Shown in pieces: positions 15,767 to 24,284 of a stretch of 64,000 nt of DNA; the first letter of the stretch is position 1, and the number at the start of each line of letters is the position of its first letter. Position numbers and translations under genes: made by a program. Under the pieces are notes generated by a model. That model was given only the letters and a program-made list of their open reading frames with translations. It did no database searches and was not told where the DNA came from. The stretch lies in the NCBI RefSeq assembly GCF_029167645.1, contig NZ_CP119147.1:5040501-5104500 (forward strand). The letters are read 5' to 3'. The stretch is from Streptomyces sp. AM 2-1-1. Lineage in GTDB: Bacteria; Actinomycetota; Actinomycetes; Streptomycetales; Streptomycetaceae.

Positions 15767-16282
15767 TCAGAACGCCTGCATGTACACCCGGGTTGTGTCG
15801 CGGTCCAGTTCGAGGACGTGGATCTCGATCCACTGGACTTCGCTCCGGCGGCTGTCCCCCACGCGGGGCGGGCAAACCCCGGCCCAACGGACACCTTTCT
15901 CGCTCTGGGGCTCGGCGAGGCCGAGGTGTCCGAAGAGTTCGGTGGGGGCCGGGAGGTCCTGGTTTCTGGTGCGCAAGGGCTTCTCGGGACGCAGGTCCTC
16001 CGCTACCCGCACCGCGGTCCTCTCGTCGGTTACGAAAGAGAGCAGGTAGATGTCCTCCTGCGGATTGATCTGCACGGCGCCCTTTACCTCTGTTGCGCTC
16101 TCGGGCACCGCCACCTTCATGAACGCTGATGCCTCCGGGGCGCCCATGTCCTTTCCCCAGTGCGAGGCGCGCTCGTCCGTCGTCCGGTGATCATCCTCGC
16201 CGGCACTCGAACAGGAGGTGAGCAGCATGGCGGCCACGAGGGCCGCGAGCAGTCGTGGCCGCAGGGCAGATCCGTTGTTCAC
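15767..16282 (-). CDS. Putative secreted lipoprotein
   Basis: The 171-residue protein has a lipoprotein signal peptide: basic start, hydrophobic LLAALVAAMLLTSCSS with lipobox LTSC (Cys near residue 24). The mature part has a segment FMKVAVPESATEVKGAVQINPQEDIYLLSF, typical of small actinobacterial lipoproteins of unknown function. The GTG start at 16282 overlaps the stop of the upstream gene fragment (GTGA), so the two were once a translation-coupled pair. Confidence 0.75.
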   Translation of the reverse strand: MNNGSALRPRLLAALVAAMLLTSCSSAGEDDHRTTDERASHWGKDMGAPEASAFMKVAVPESATEVKGAVQINPQEDIYLLSFVTDERTAVRVAEDLRPEKPLRTRNQDLPAPTELFGHLGLAEPQSEKGVRWAGVCPPRVGDSRRSEVQWIEIHVLELDRDTTRVYMQAF

Positions 16283-16860
16283 CGGTTCTCCTCGTCGCCG
16301 CGCGAGACGTCCCCGCGGGACCCTTCGCGCCCAGGGTCCGCCGGTGTCACCCCGGGGGCTGAGCCACTGTTCAGATCCTGGGTGCAGGTGCTGCTGCTAC
16401 CGCGCATGTCGAATTCCTGGGCGAAGCCCACTCTGTGCAGGTGCCCCATGTCGTCGTCGGGAATGGTGACACCACCGGGGAACGTCGTCGATTTTCCGGA
16501 GTCCCAGTTGTACCGGTCCCATACGTTGACCTGGTAGTCGAGCGAGACCTGTGGCTTGCCGCCGCCGCCCGGACTGACGGTGACCATGCCCGAGACGTTC
16601 TGCTGGTGCGACCCGACCGCGTGGAACCATTCGTCCTCCCCGAAGGTCCGCCCGATTGCCTGGCTTTCCACGGAAACGACGACCGTCCTGTCGCCGCCGG
16701 CCTTCTCGAACTCATCGAGGGCCTTCTGACGCCATGCTTCCTGGTTCTCGGTGATGTGAAGCGTGCCGACGTCGGTCCGGAACCCGGAATCGTCGTGCAG
16801 GATGCGGTGGGCGGGGCCCCGTCCACCGCAACCGGGCGGGGCGGGCGGTGAGCCGAAGTG
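16279..16860 (-). pseudogene. 5'-truncated gene fragment (C-terminal part of a larger hypothetical protein)
   Basis: The frame encodes a recognisable C-terminal region (SQAIGRTFGEDEWFHAVGSH, VNVWDRYNWDSGKST, MGHLHRVGFAQEFDMRG) seen at the end of longer actinobacterial proteins, where it precedes a small lipoprotein gene as here. The N-terminal part is missing. The available upstream ATGs (16890 and 16941) fall inside the terminator hairpin of the levanase gene and in its coding end, so they are not credible starts. I read it as a remnant cut when the fructan region arrived. The exact 5' limit is a guess. Confidence 0.55.
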
Positions 16861-16863
16861 GTT

Positions 16864-16896
16864 GAGGGCATGGCTGCCCGGGGCAGCCATGCCCTC
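16864..16896 (-). terminator. Terminator of the two-module levanase gene
   Basis: A 15-bp perfect stem (16864-16878 with 16882-16896) with a 3-nt loop lies 17 bp after the levanase stop codon. Confidence 0.8.
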
Positions 16897-16913
16897 CGTG
16901 CGTGCGGTCGGGA

Positions 16914-19900
16914 TCAGTCGGTCAGGTTGCCCATCTTCCACACGGTCATGGACGTGATGACGCTGCCGTCACCGAACAGCCGCAGGCCGAGGGAGTCCTG
17001 GCGGAAGGGATAGGCGCGGGTGGTGATGGACTTGTGGGAGTTCGCGTAGGCCTCGATCATCGAGCGGTCGAGGAACACGTCGAGGGTCAGGGTGCCGCCC
17101 GAGAGGGTGAGTGGCCCCTTGTGGATGCCGAAGTCGGGCTCGGCGCTGGAGTAGTTCCCTGATCGGGACCGGTCGACCCCCAGCTGTCCCGCGGGGGCGT
17201 CGTAGAACAGGCGGGTGCGTTCCTCGTCTCCGGGGCTGCGGAGAACGTCGAGGCCGAAGGTGTCGGCGGTGCCCCGCTCCATGGTCAGCTTGATGTGGAG
17301 CATGTTGCCCTTGACGGTCGCCAGGCGGGTGTTGGCGTCGTTGACGGACGTCGGCGCCGTGATGTCAAGGAGCGGTGCGCCGGCGTGGAGGCGGGAGACC
17401 TCCTCCACGGGGCGGAAGCCGAGGTCTCCGTCGGGCCGCATGTTCAGTTCGATGGGGAGCCCCGCGTTGTGGGCCCAGCCGGCGTCGTAGTGGGCGCGTT
17501 CGGTGCGCCGGTCCTGGGCGATGCTGAAGACGAGGGAGCGTCCCTTGGCGTCGACGGTTCCGCTGGGGCCGGTGAAGTGGTCGCCGTAGTCCATCAGCTT
17601 GGGCTGGGTCGTGTCGGGTGTCCATCGGCGGGCGCCGGCGTCCCAGGTGCCCACCCAGTAGTAGACGAACTTGCTGCTGTACTCGCCGGGGCCTGCGGGG
17701 AAGGCCGGGTTGACGAGCAGTGCGCGGCGCTGGCGGCCCTGTGCGTCCTTGCCGATGGGCAGGAAGGTGGGGAGTTCCCAGACCTGGCCGGTCTTGGGGT
17801 GGGCTGCGACGTCGCCGACCATCAGGGGGCCCGAGTAGGTCCAGTCGGTGAGGTTCTTGGAGGTGTAGAGGAGGGCGGTGCCGCCGATGTCGGTGCCCGA
17901 GGTGTTCTGGACGCCGGAGCCCATCAGCTGGAACCAGGTGTCTCCCTCCTTCCAGACGAAGGGGTCACGGAAGTCGCCGTAGCGGACCTTCCGTCCGGCA
18001 CCCACGGCCAGGTCGGCGGTCTGGCTGGTGACCAGGGTGGGGTGCATCTTCCACTCGACCAGGTCGGGGTCACTGGGGTCGACGGGGCGGGCGAGACCGG
18101 TTGCCTGGTTGGGGCGCTGGGCGTCGTTACCGGCCGTGAACAGCAGGACGGGCACCCCGTTCTCGTCGAGGGTCGAGTCGCCGGACCAGACACCGTCGGG
18201 TGCCACGCTGTCGGCGGTGGGGACGAGGGCGTCGGGCAGGTCCTTCCAGTGGACCAGGTCCTCGCTGACCGCGTGGCCCCAGCCGATGTTGTGCCAGTAG
18301 GGGCCGTGGGAGTTGTGCTGGTAGAAGAGGTGGTACCTGCCGTTGACCTGGATGGGGGCATGGGGCTCGTTCATCCAGTGGTTGGGTGCGGTGAAGTGGT
18401 AGCCGGGACGGTAACGGTCACCGTCGTAGCGTGAGCGGTCCATGGCCATGCGGGCTCGGGGAATGCTGCCGCCGCCGAAGGACTGCAGATCCTTGGTGTG
18501 GCTCGCCGTGACGGCCGCGGGGGTGAGTGGGTCGGTGTGGACCTTCACTTCGTCGATCAGGCCGTTGAACATGTTCACGGCGAACGTGCCGTTGATGATG
18601 GCGGGCTGGTTGTGGCGCCCGATGATCAGGGGGACGTCGGCCTTGGCCAGACGTGCACTGGTGGGAATGGTGGTCCGGGCGACCTGCGTGCCGTTCAGGT
18701 ACAGCCTGATGGCACCCTCGCCCGGCGCGAACACGGCGGCGAGATGAGCCCACTTGCCGGCGGCCAGAGCAGCAGCCTTGGGCACCTTCGTCTCGTACCA
18801 GCTGTCACCGGTCCCGATGCCGAACTCCCACACCCCGTGCCGGCCGACACCGAGGGAGAAGCCGCGCTTCGCGTTCTTGTCCTGCTGGTTGACGATGGCG
18901 GAGGGCTTGTCCTCGTCGCCCCATTCGAAGGCGCGGGGGGCGACCCAGCCTTCCACGGTCAGGCCGTCGGTGGGGAGTTGCGTCTGGGACGCGGCGCGGG
19001 TGACCCACGTGGAGTAGCCGTCGAACAGGAGGGCGCCGGAGAGGACGCCTTCCTCTTCGCGTCGGGTGCGCCAGAGGGGGGCGCTGTCCGGCTTGTCCAC
19101 CGCGTCGTTGAAGACGTAGCTGATGGGGTCGGCGGCCTGGCTGACCTGCTCGGTGGTCGTGGTGCCCTTGCCCTCCGCGAAGTCCCAGTAGGCGGCGAGA
19201 CCTTCCTGCGTGGGGTCGGGTGCCTTGTCGGTGCCGACGCGGACGTCGTCGAGGTTGATGTGGCCCCAGCCCCCGGTGGCCTTGTCGACGAGGGTGATGC
19301 GCAGTTGCTCGCCGAGGTGGATGCGTGCGTCCCAGGTGACCCGGCGGTAGGCCTCGTCGTCGGTTCCGGTCGCCTTGTGGAGGACGGTGCCGTCGAGGGT
19401 GGTGAGGGCGGCGTACAGGTCGTTGTCGTTGCGGCCGCCGGAGAGCAGGATGCTGACCATCCCGGTGCCGGTGAGGGTGAACGGTTCGGATGTCACCGTC
19501 CCGGTGGGGGTGTCGCTGCCGGAGGCGAATCCCCACAGGTGGCGGGTGCCGGCCTGGTTGAAGCAGCAGCCCCAGCCCCAGCCGGCCTTGTCGGTGACCG
19601 CACCGTCGAAGGCGGTTCCGGTCGTCGTCCAGCCCTTGAGATCGCCGGACTCGAAGCCCGGATTCGACAGGCCGGCCACGGAGGGCGCGGGGTCGGTGCC
19701 GACGCGGACGTCGTCGAGGTTGATGTGGCCCCAGCCTCCGGTGGCCTTGTCGACGAGGGTGATGCGCAGTTGCTCGCCGAGGTGGGTGCGTGCGTCCCAG
19801 GTGACGCGGCGGTAGGCCTCGTCGTCGGTTCCGGTCGCCTTGTGGAGGACGGTGCCGTCGAGGGTGGTGAGGGCGGCGTACAGGTCGTTGTCGTTGCGGC

Positions 19901-20270
19901 CGCCGGAGAGCAGGATGCTGACCATTCCGGTGCCGGTGAGGGTGAACGGTTCGGAGGTCACCGTCCCGGTGGGGGTGTCGCTGCCGGAGGCGAATCCCCA
20001 CAGGTGGCGGGTGCCGGCCTGGTTGAAGCAGCAGCCCCAGCCCCAGCCGGCCTTGTCGGTGACCGCACCGTCGAAGGCGGTTCCGGTCGTCGTCCAGCCC
20101 TTGAGATCGCCGGACTCGAAGCCCGGATTCGACAGGGTGGTTCCGGCCGCGCCGGCGGTGTGCGTCGCCAGGGGTGCCGTCAGGCCGAGGCAGATCGTGA
20201 GCGCGAGCAGCAGGCGCAGCAGGGTGCTCCTGCTCGTCCGCGCGGGTTTCGCTGGAGAGCGGGTTCGCAT
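16914..20270 (-). CDS. Secreted GH32 levanase/fructanase with two tandem N-terminal modules and a LamG-like domain
   Basis: The 1118-residue protein has a signal peptide (LLRLLLALTICLGLTAPLATHTAGA). Two nearly identical modules of about 150 residues follow (each NPGFESGDLKGW to GGWGHINLDDVRVG), probably carbohydrate-binding. Next is a LamG-like domain (about 355-575), then the GH32 five-bladed propeller and beta-sandwich. The catalytic region begins HWMNEPHAP, with Glu where most GH32 enzymes have the nucleophile Asp of WMNDPNG. RDPF is present, and the usual EC acid/base motif reads WELP. Some levanase-like relatives show the same MNEPHAP variant. ATG at 20270 has GGAGG. It is divergent from a LacI gene and shares its operator region. 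Confidence 0.9.
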   Translation of the reverse strand: MRTRSPAKPARTSRSTLLRLLLALTICLGLTAPLATHTAGAAGTTLSNPGFESGDLKGWTTTGTAFDGAVTDKAGWGWGCCFNQAGTRHLWGFASGSDTPTGTVTSEPFTLTGTGMVSILLSGGRNDNDLYAALTTLDGTVLHKATGTDDEAYRRVTWDARTHLGEQLRITLVDKATGGWGHINLDDVRVGTDPAPSVAGLSNPGFESGDLKGWTTTGTAFDGAVTDKAGWGWGCCFNQAGTRHLWGFASGSDTPTGTVTSEPFTLTGTGMVSILLSGGRNDNDLYAALTTLDGTVLHKATGTDDEAYRRVTWDARIHLGEQLRITLVDKATGGWGHINLDDVRVGTDKAPDPTQEGLAAYWDFAEGKGTTTTEQVSQAADPISYVFNDAVDKPDSAPLWRTRREEEGVLSGALLFDGYSTWVTRAASQTQLPTDGLTVEGWVAPRAFEWGDEDKPSAIVNQQDKNAKRGFSLGVGRHGVWEFGIGTGDSWYETKVPKAAALAAGKWAHLAAVFAPGEGAIRLYLNGTQVARTTIPTSARLAKADVPLIIGRHNQPAIINGTFAVNMFNGLIDEVKVHTDPLTPAAVTASHTKDLQSFGGGSIPRARMAMDRSRYDGDRYRPGYHFTAPNHWMNEPHAPIQVNGRYHLFYQHNSHGPYWHNIGWGHAVSEDLVHWKDLPDALVPTADSVAPDGVWSGDSTLDENGVPVLLFTAGNDAQRPNQATGLARPVDPSDPDLVEWKMHPTLVTSQTADLAVGAGRKVRYGDFRDPFVWKEGDTWFQLMGSGVQNTSGTDIGGTALLYTSKNLTDWTYSGPLMVGDVAAHPKTGQVWELPTFLPIGKDAQGRQRRALLVNPAFPAGPGEYSSKFVYYWVGTWDAGARRWTPDTTQPKLMDYGDHFTGPSGTVDAKGRSLVFSIAQDRRTERAHYDAGWAHNAGLPIELNMRPDGDLGFRPVEEVSRLHAGAPLLDITAPTSVNDANTRLATVKGNMLHIKLTMERGTADTFGLDVLRSPGDEERTRLFYDAPAGQLGVDRSRSGNYSSAEPDFGIHKGPLTLSGGTLTLDVFLDRSMIEAYANSHKSITTRAYPFRQDSLGLRLFGDGSVITSMTVWKMGNLTD
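19227..20135 (-). repeat. Tandem 444-bp repeat inside the levanase gene
   Basis: 19227-19670 and 19692-20135 are direct repeats offset by exactly 465 bp (155 codons). They differ by only a handful of bases by eye, including at silent positions. Each copy encodes one N-terminal module. The DNA-level identity points to a recent duplication or ongoing gene conversion. Confidence 0.85.
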
Positions 20271-20573
20271 ACGAACCTCCGGTGATGTGGGGTGAGGTGC
20301 GGGGATTGGGGGATTGGCGGGACGCCGCCCGGGGACGCGCGGGGTCCCGGGGAGACTTGCTCCGGGCCGCCGGTCGGGGGAGGAACGGAGGTGCCGGCAT
20401 CGGGGCTGGTGGGGCCGTGGTCTCCGACGGTCCGGTCGGCGGTCCTCCTGTGGACCGGTCGCCGACCGGGGCGTCGACGCTGAAGGCGGTGACGGTGAAG
20501 GCGGTGAGGGTGGTGGGACGTTCCCACCCTCCGCCGACCGGTCCTTGGGTGACCGACCATCACCTGACGCCGT

Positions 20574-20589
20574 GTTAATTCGATTTGCC
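20574..20589. promoter_or_regulatory. Candidate LacI operator 1 (levanase side)
   Basis: GTTAATTCGATTTGCC closely resembles the second site GCTAATCCGATTTAGC at 20763-20778; both have a central CG in an imperfect palindrome, as LacI-family operators do. It lies on the levanase side of the divergent region. Confidence 0.5.
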
Positions 20590-20761
20590 CATCGGTCGGC
20601 ATGGTTCGCGCGTCGTCTCCGCTAAAGCAAGGGCTAACGCACACGGATTTCGATTCCACACCCCTCCCGGGCCCGCAAAAGGCGCATAAGGGCGCCGTTA
20701 CGCAGGCGAGATGTCCGGGGTGTTGACAGCGCATGACGGGTGCCGCAATCTCGTCACACCT

Positions 20762-20778
20762 TGCTAATCCGATTTAGC
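20762..20778. promoter_or_regulatory. Candidate LacI operator 2 (lacI side)
   Basis: GCTAA at 20763-20767 and TTAGC at 20774-20778 form an inverted repeat 21 bp before the lacI start. A regulator bound here would block its own gene. Confidence 0.55.
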
Positions 20779-20798
20779 TTAACGGGGCTGATCCTCTG

Positions 20799-21833
20799 AT
20801 GTCCGAGCGCCGCGTGACCATGGCCGACGTCGCCCGCAAGGCGGGCGTCTCGCCGACGACCGCGTCGTTCGCCCTGTCCGGCCGGACCGACATGCGCATC
20901 TCCGACGCCTCCCGCGAACGTGTGCTTCGAGCGGCTCGGGAGCTGGGCTACCGCCCGAACGTCACCGCCCGCAGCCTGCGGACGAAGTCCACCCAGACCA
21001 TCGGGCTCGTGTCGGATCAGATCACCACCACGCCGTTCGCCGGTGACGTGATCCGCGGCGCCATGGAGGCCGCCCGGGAACGGGACCACCTGCTGTTCAT
21101 CACCGAGGCCGGCGGCGACCGTGCCGCCGAGTCCTCACTCGTCCACGCCCTGCTGGACCGCCAGGTCGACGCGGTGATCTACGCATCCATGTTCACCCGG
21201 TACGTGACCCCGCCCAAGGAGCTGTTCGGGCGCCGAGTGGTCCTGCTGAACTGTCTGGCCCCCGGCTTCGACGCGCCTTCCGTGGTCCCCGACGAGTTCG
21301 AGGCCGGACGGGACGCGGCCCGGGCCCTGATCGCGGCCGGTCACACCGAGGCCATCTGGGCGATCGGCGGTCATCAGGCCGTGCCGGCCACCCCGGAGGG
21401 GATCGTCGCCGGCAACGAGCGTATGCGCGGTCTGGAGGAAGTCCTCCGGGAGGGCGGCGCACGCCTGGACGGTGTCGTCGAGTGCGACTGGGACACGCTC
21501 GACGGCTACCGCGAGGTGACCGCCCTGCTGGCGGCGGGCCACAGGCCCCGCGCCCTGGTGTGTCTGGCCGACCGGGTGTCCCTCGGCGCCTACCAGGCCC
21601 TCGGTGAGGCAGGTCTCTCCGTGCCCGGTGACGTGTCGGTCATCTCGTTCGACGACCAGGACATCGCCTCCGTCCTGCGTCCGGCGCTCACCACGCTTCG
21701 GCTGCCGCACTACCAGCTCGGGCACCTCGCCATGGAGTTGATCCTCCGGACGGGTCCGCTCGAAGCACTCGTGCACCGCGTGCCGATGCCTCTTCAAAGC
21801 CGTGCCTCCCTCGCCGCGCCCACCAGCGGCTGA
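20799..21833 (+). CDS. LacI-family transcriptional regulator of fructan use
   Basis: The 344-residue protein has an N-terminal helix-turn-helix (MADVARKAGVSPTTASFALSG) and hinge (RVLRAARELGYRPNVTARSLR), then a periplasmic-binding-protein-like sensor domain (TIGLVSDQITTTPFAGDVIRG to VISFDDQDIASVLRPALTTLR). It faces the levanase gene and precedes an oligosaccharide importer operon, so an imported fructo-oligosaccharide or fructose is its likely inducer. A candidate operator lies just before its start, suggesting self-control. A hairpin (21852-21900) after the stop separates it from the importer genes. Confidence 0.9.
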   Translation: MSERRVTMADVARKAGVSPTTASFALSGRTDMRISDASRERVLRAARELGYRPNVTARSLRTKSTQTIGLVSDQITTTPFAGDVIRGAMEAARERDHLLFITEAGGDRAAESSLVHALLDRQVDAVIYASMFTRYVTPPKELFGRRVVLLNCLAPGFDAPSVVPDEFEAGRDAARALIAAGHTEAIWAIGGHQAVPATPEGIVAGNERMRGLEEVLREGGARLDGVVECDWDTLDGYREVTALLAAGHRPRALVCLADRVSLGAYQALGEAGLSVPGDVSVISFDDQDIASVLRPALTTLRLPHYQLGHLAMELILRTGPLEALVHRVPMPLQSRASLAAPTSG

Positions 21834-21851
21834 TACCGGCACCGAAAGACA

Positions 21852-21900
21852 GCCGTCCCGCCGCCCGCACCGACGATTTTGGGGCGGGGGACGGGACGGC
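21852..21900 (+). terminator. Hairpin after the first lacI gene
   Basis: GCCGTCCCG at 21852-21860 pairs with CGGGACGGC at 21892-21900, extended inward by GCC/GGC-rich pairs. It would end or reduce read-through from lacI into the importer operon. A second small hairpin (CGGGCC with GGCCCG, 21939-21956) lies just before the next gene. Confidence 0.5.
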
Positions 21901-21979
21901 CACCAAGAACAGCGACCGTCGCAACCGGTCGCCGAGGGCGGGCCCTGCAAGGCCCGTCTCAGTGAGATGGAGGAACCTC

Positions 21980-23281
21980 ATGCTGTTCAGAACACGACGC
22001 CTCGCTGCTGCGAGTGTAGCCGTCACGGCGGCGACCGCGCTGGTCGCCGGATGCACGTCCGGGAGCGCGGGCACGTCCGGTGCCAACGGCGACACGCTGA
22101 CCCTGTGGACGCACAACGCCGGCAACTCGGTGGAACTCGACGTCGTCAAGAAGATCATCAAGGACTTCAACGGCTCTCAGGACACGTACGAGGTCAAGCT
22201 CCAGGCGTTCCCGCAGAGCGACTACAACAACTCGGTCGTGGCGGCAGCCTCCGCCCGGAAGCTGCCCTGCCTGCTCGACGTGGACGGCCCGAACGTGGCG
22301 AACTGGGCGTGGGGAGGCTACCTGGACCCGATCGACGTCTCCGGCAGCGAGGTGCCCCTGCTCGCCCAGCTGGCCAGCACCGTCGGGAAGTACGAGGACA
22401 AGCTCTACGCGTTCGGCTTCTACGACGTCTCGCTGGCCTTCTTCGCCCGCAAGTCGGTGCTGGAGTCCCACGGCATCCGTGTTCCCACCATGGGGAAGCC
22501 GTGGCAGAAGGACGAGTTCGACACGGCGCTCGCCAAGCTGAAGAAGAGCGGCGAGTTCGAGTACCCGCTGGAGATGGGCACCGGCGGCACCGGCGAGTGG
22601 TGGTCCTACGGCTACTCGCCGCAGCTGCAGAGCTTCGGCGGGGACCTGGTCGACCGCCGCGACTACGAGAAGGCCTCGGGCACCCTCGACGGCGAGAGCG
22701 CCGTGCAGTGGGCCACCTGGTTCCAGTCGCTGGTGACCAAGGGCTACATGGCGAAGAAGTCCGGAGCCGACCCCAACAAGGACTTCCTGGCCGGCAAGAG
22801 CGCCATCCAGTGGGACGGCAGCTGGAACGCGGCAAAGAACGCCGAGAAGCTCGGTGACGACCTGGCGATCATCCCCCCGGTCGACTTCGGCACCGGGCCC
22901 AAGATCGGTGGTGCGTCCTGGCAGTGGGCCATGAGCTCCACCTGCTCCAACAAGGCCGGCGCACAGGAGTGGCTGAAGTTCTCCCGCCAGAACAAGTACT
23001 TCGTCGAGTACGCCAGGGCCACCAGCACCATCCCGGCCACCGACGCCGCGGCGCGCGAGATCGAGGACTACCAGCCCGGCGGCACGTTCGACGTCCTGGT
23101 CGACTTCGCGCGTGAGTACGCGACGGTGCGGCCCGCCACCCCGGCCTATCCCTACATCTCCACCGAGTTCGAGAAGGCGGCCAAGGACATCCTGGCCGGC
23201 GCGGACCCGAAGAAGGCTCTCGGCCAGGCCGCGAAGGACATCGACAGCAACCTGAAGACGAACGACTACTACTCCGACTGA
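21980..23281 (+). CDS. ABC sugar importer, substrate-binding lipoprotein (MsmE-type)
   Basis: The 433-residue protein has a lipoprotein signal with lipobox LVAGC near residue 24, then a family-1 solute-binding domain (DTLTLWTHNAGNSVELDVVKKIIKDFN, LDVDGPNVANWAWGGYL, KSAIQWDGSWNAA). It captures an oligosaccharide outside the membrane and hands it to the two following permeases. Context (levanase, GH32 enzyme) points to fructo-oligosaccharides or sucrose-like sugars. The ATG at 21980 has GGAGG 7 bases upstream; an upstream in-frame GTG lacks this. Confidence 0.9.
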   Translation: MLFRTRRLAAASVAVTAATALVAGCTSGSAGTSGANGDTLTLWTHNAGNSVELDVVKKIIKDFNGSQDTYEVKLQAFPQSDYNNSVVAAASARKLPCLLDVDGPNVANWAWGGYLDPIDVSGSEVPLLAQLASTVGKYEDKLYAFGFYDVSLAFFARKSVLESHGIRVPTMGKPWQKDEFDTALAKLKKSGEFEYPLEMGTGGTGEWWSYGYSPQLQSFGGDLVDRRDYEKASGTLDGESAVQWATWFQSLVTKGYMAKKSGADPNKDFLAGKSAIQWDGSWNAAKNAEKLGDDLAIIPPVDFGTGPKIGGASWQWAMSSTCSNKAGAQEWLKFSRQNKYFVEYARATSTIPATDAAAREIEDYQPGGTFDVLVDFAREYATVRPATPAYPYISTEFEKAAKDILAGADPKKALGQAAKDIDSNLKTNDYYSD

Positions 23282-23347
23282 CCTGCCCGGTCCGGTTCGG
23301 GCGCGACCCGCGGTCCGAGCCGGACCGATCCTCTGGAGACAGATACC

Positions 23348-24283
23348 GTGCCCACCATGATCGCAGCCCGGGAGCGGCTGCGTCCGGTCCGGCGAACCCG
23401 AACGACCAACGCCCGTCGCCGTGAGAGCCTGACCGCCTTCGGCATGGCCACCCCGGCCGTCGTGCTACTGATCGTCTTCCTCGTCGTGCCGGTCGCTCTG
23501 GCCTTCACCCTGGCGTTCACCGACGCGAGGCTCGTCTCGCCCACCCCAGCCCGCTTCGTGGGTCTGAGGAACTTCACCCTGCTCTTCCAGGACCCGACGT
23601 TCTACAAGTCCCTGCGCAACACGGCGTACTTCGCCGCTGTCGTCGTGCCGCTGCAGGCCGGACTCGCCCTGGTGCTGGCCCTGCTGGTCAACACCAAGGT
23701 ACGGGGCATCAACTTCTTCCGTACCGTGTACTTCCTGCCGGTCGTCACCTCGATGGTCGTGGTGTCCCTCCTGTGGACCTTCCTCTACCGGGAAGACGGC
23801 CTGGTCAACCACGTCATCTCCACGCTCACCCTCGGTCACGCCGAGGGACCCGACTGGCTGGGCGACCCGGCCACCGCGATGCCCGCCATCATCCTGATGT
23901 CGGTGTGGCAGGGCGTCGGCTTCCACATGGTCATCTGGCTGGCCGGGCTGCAGACCATCCCCGCCGAGCTGTACGAGGCCGCGGATCTCGACGGAGCCAC
24001 CCGCTGGGACCGCTTCCGCCACGTGACCTGGCCGGGACTGCGCGCCACTCGCACGTTCGTGCTCGTCACCATCACGATCGCGGCCTTCAGCCTCTTCACC
24101 CAGATCAGGGTGATGACGCAGGGCGGCCCCCTCGACTCCACCACCACCGTCGTGTACCAGGCGGTGCACACCGGCTACGACCAGCAGCAGACCGCCTACG
24201 CGGCTGCCGTCTCGCTGGTCTTCTTCGTGCTCGTACTGAGCGTCTCCCTCGTCCAGCGCTTCCTGACCCGGGAGAAGGACTGA
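23348..24283 (+). CDS. ABC sugar importer, permease 1 (MsmF/MalF-type)
   Basis: The 311-residue membrane protein has six predicted helices and the EAA loop that docks the ATPase (ELYEAADLDGATRWDRFRHVTWPGL). It starts with GTG at 23348 after GGAG; ATG at 23357 is an alternative. It follows the binding protein by 66 bp and precedes the second permease by 1 bp. No ATPase gene is present in the operon. In Streptomyces such importers usually share the general ATPase MsiK encoded elsewhere. Confidence 0.9.
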   Translation: MPTMIAARERLRPVRRTRTTNARRRESLTAFGMATPAVVLLIVFLVVPVALAFTLAFTDARLVSPTPARFVGLRNFTLLFQDPTFYKSLRNTAYFAAVVVPLQAGLALVLALLVNTKVRGINFFRTVYFLPVVTSMVVVSLLWTFLYREDGLVNHVISTLTLGHAEGPDWLGDPATAMPAIILMSVWQGVGFHMVIWLAGLQTIPAELYEAADLDGATRWDRFRHVTWPGLRATRTFVLVTITIAAFSLFTQIRVMTQGGPLDSTTTVVYQAVHTGYDQQQTAYAAAVSLVFFVLVLSVSLVQRFLTREKD

Positions 24284-24284
24284 C

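Larger units (their letters stand above)
20271..20798. other. Divergent control region of the levanase and lacI genes
   Basis: A 528-bp gap with no gene. It holds two similar LacI-type half-palindromic sites (20574-20589 and 20762-20778, listed separately) and AT-rich stretches near 20570-20650 where promoters are likely. Small open frames here have no support. Confidence 0.55.
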
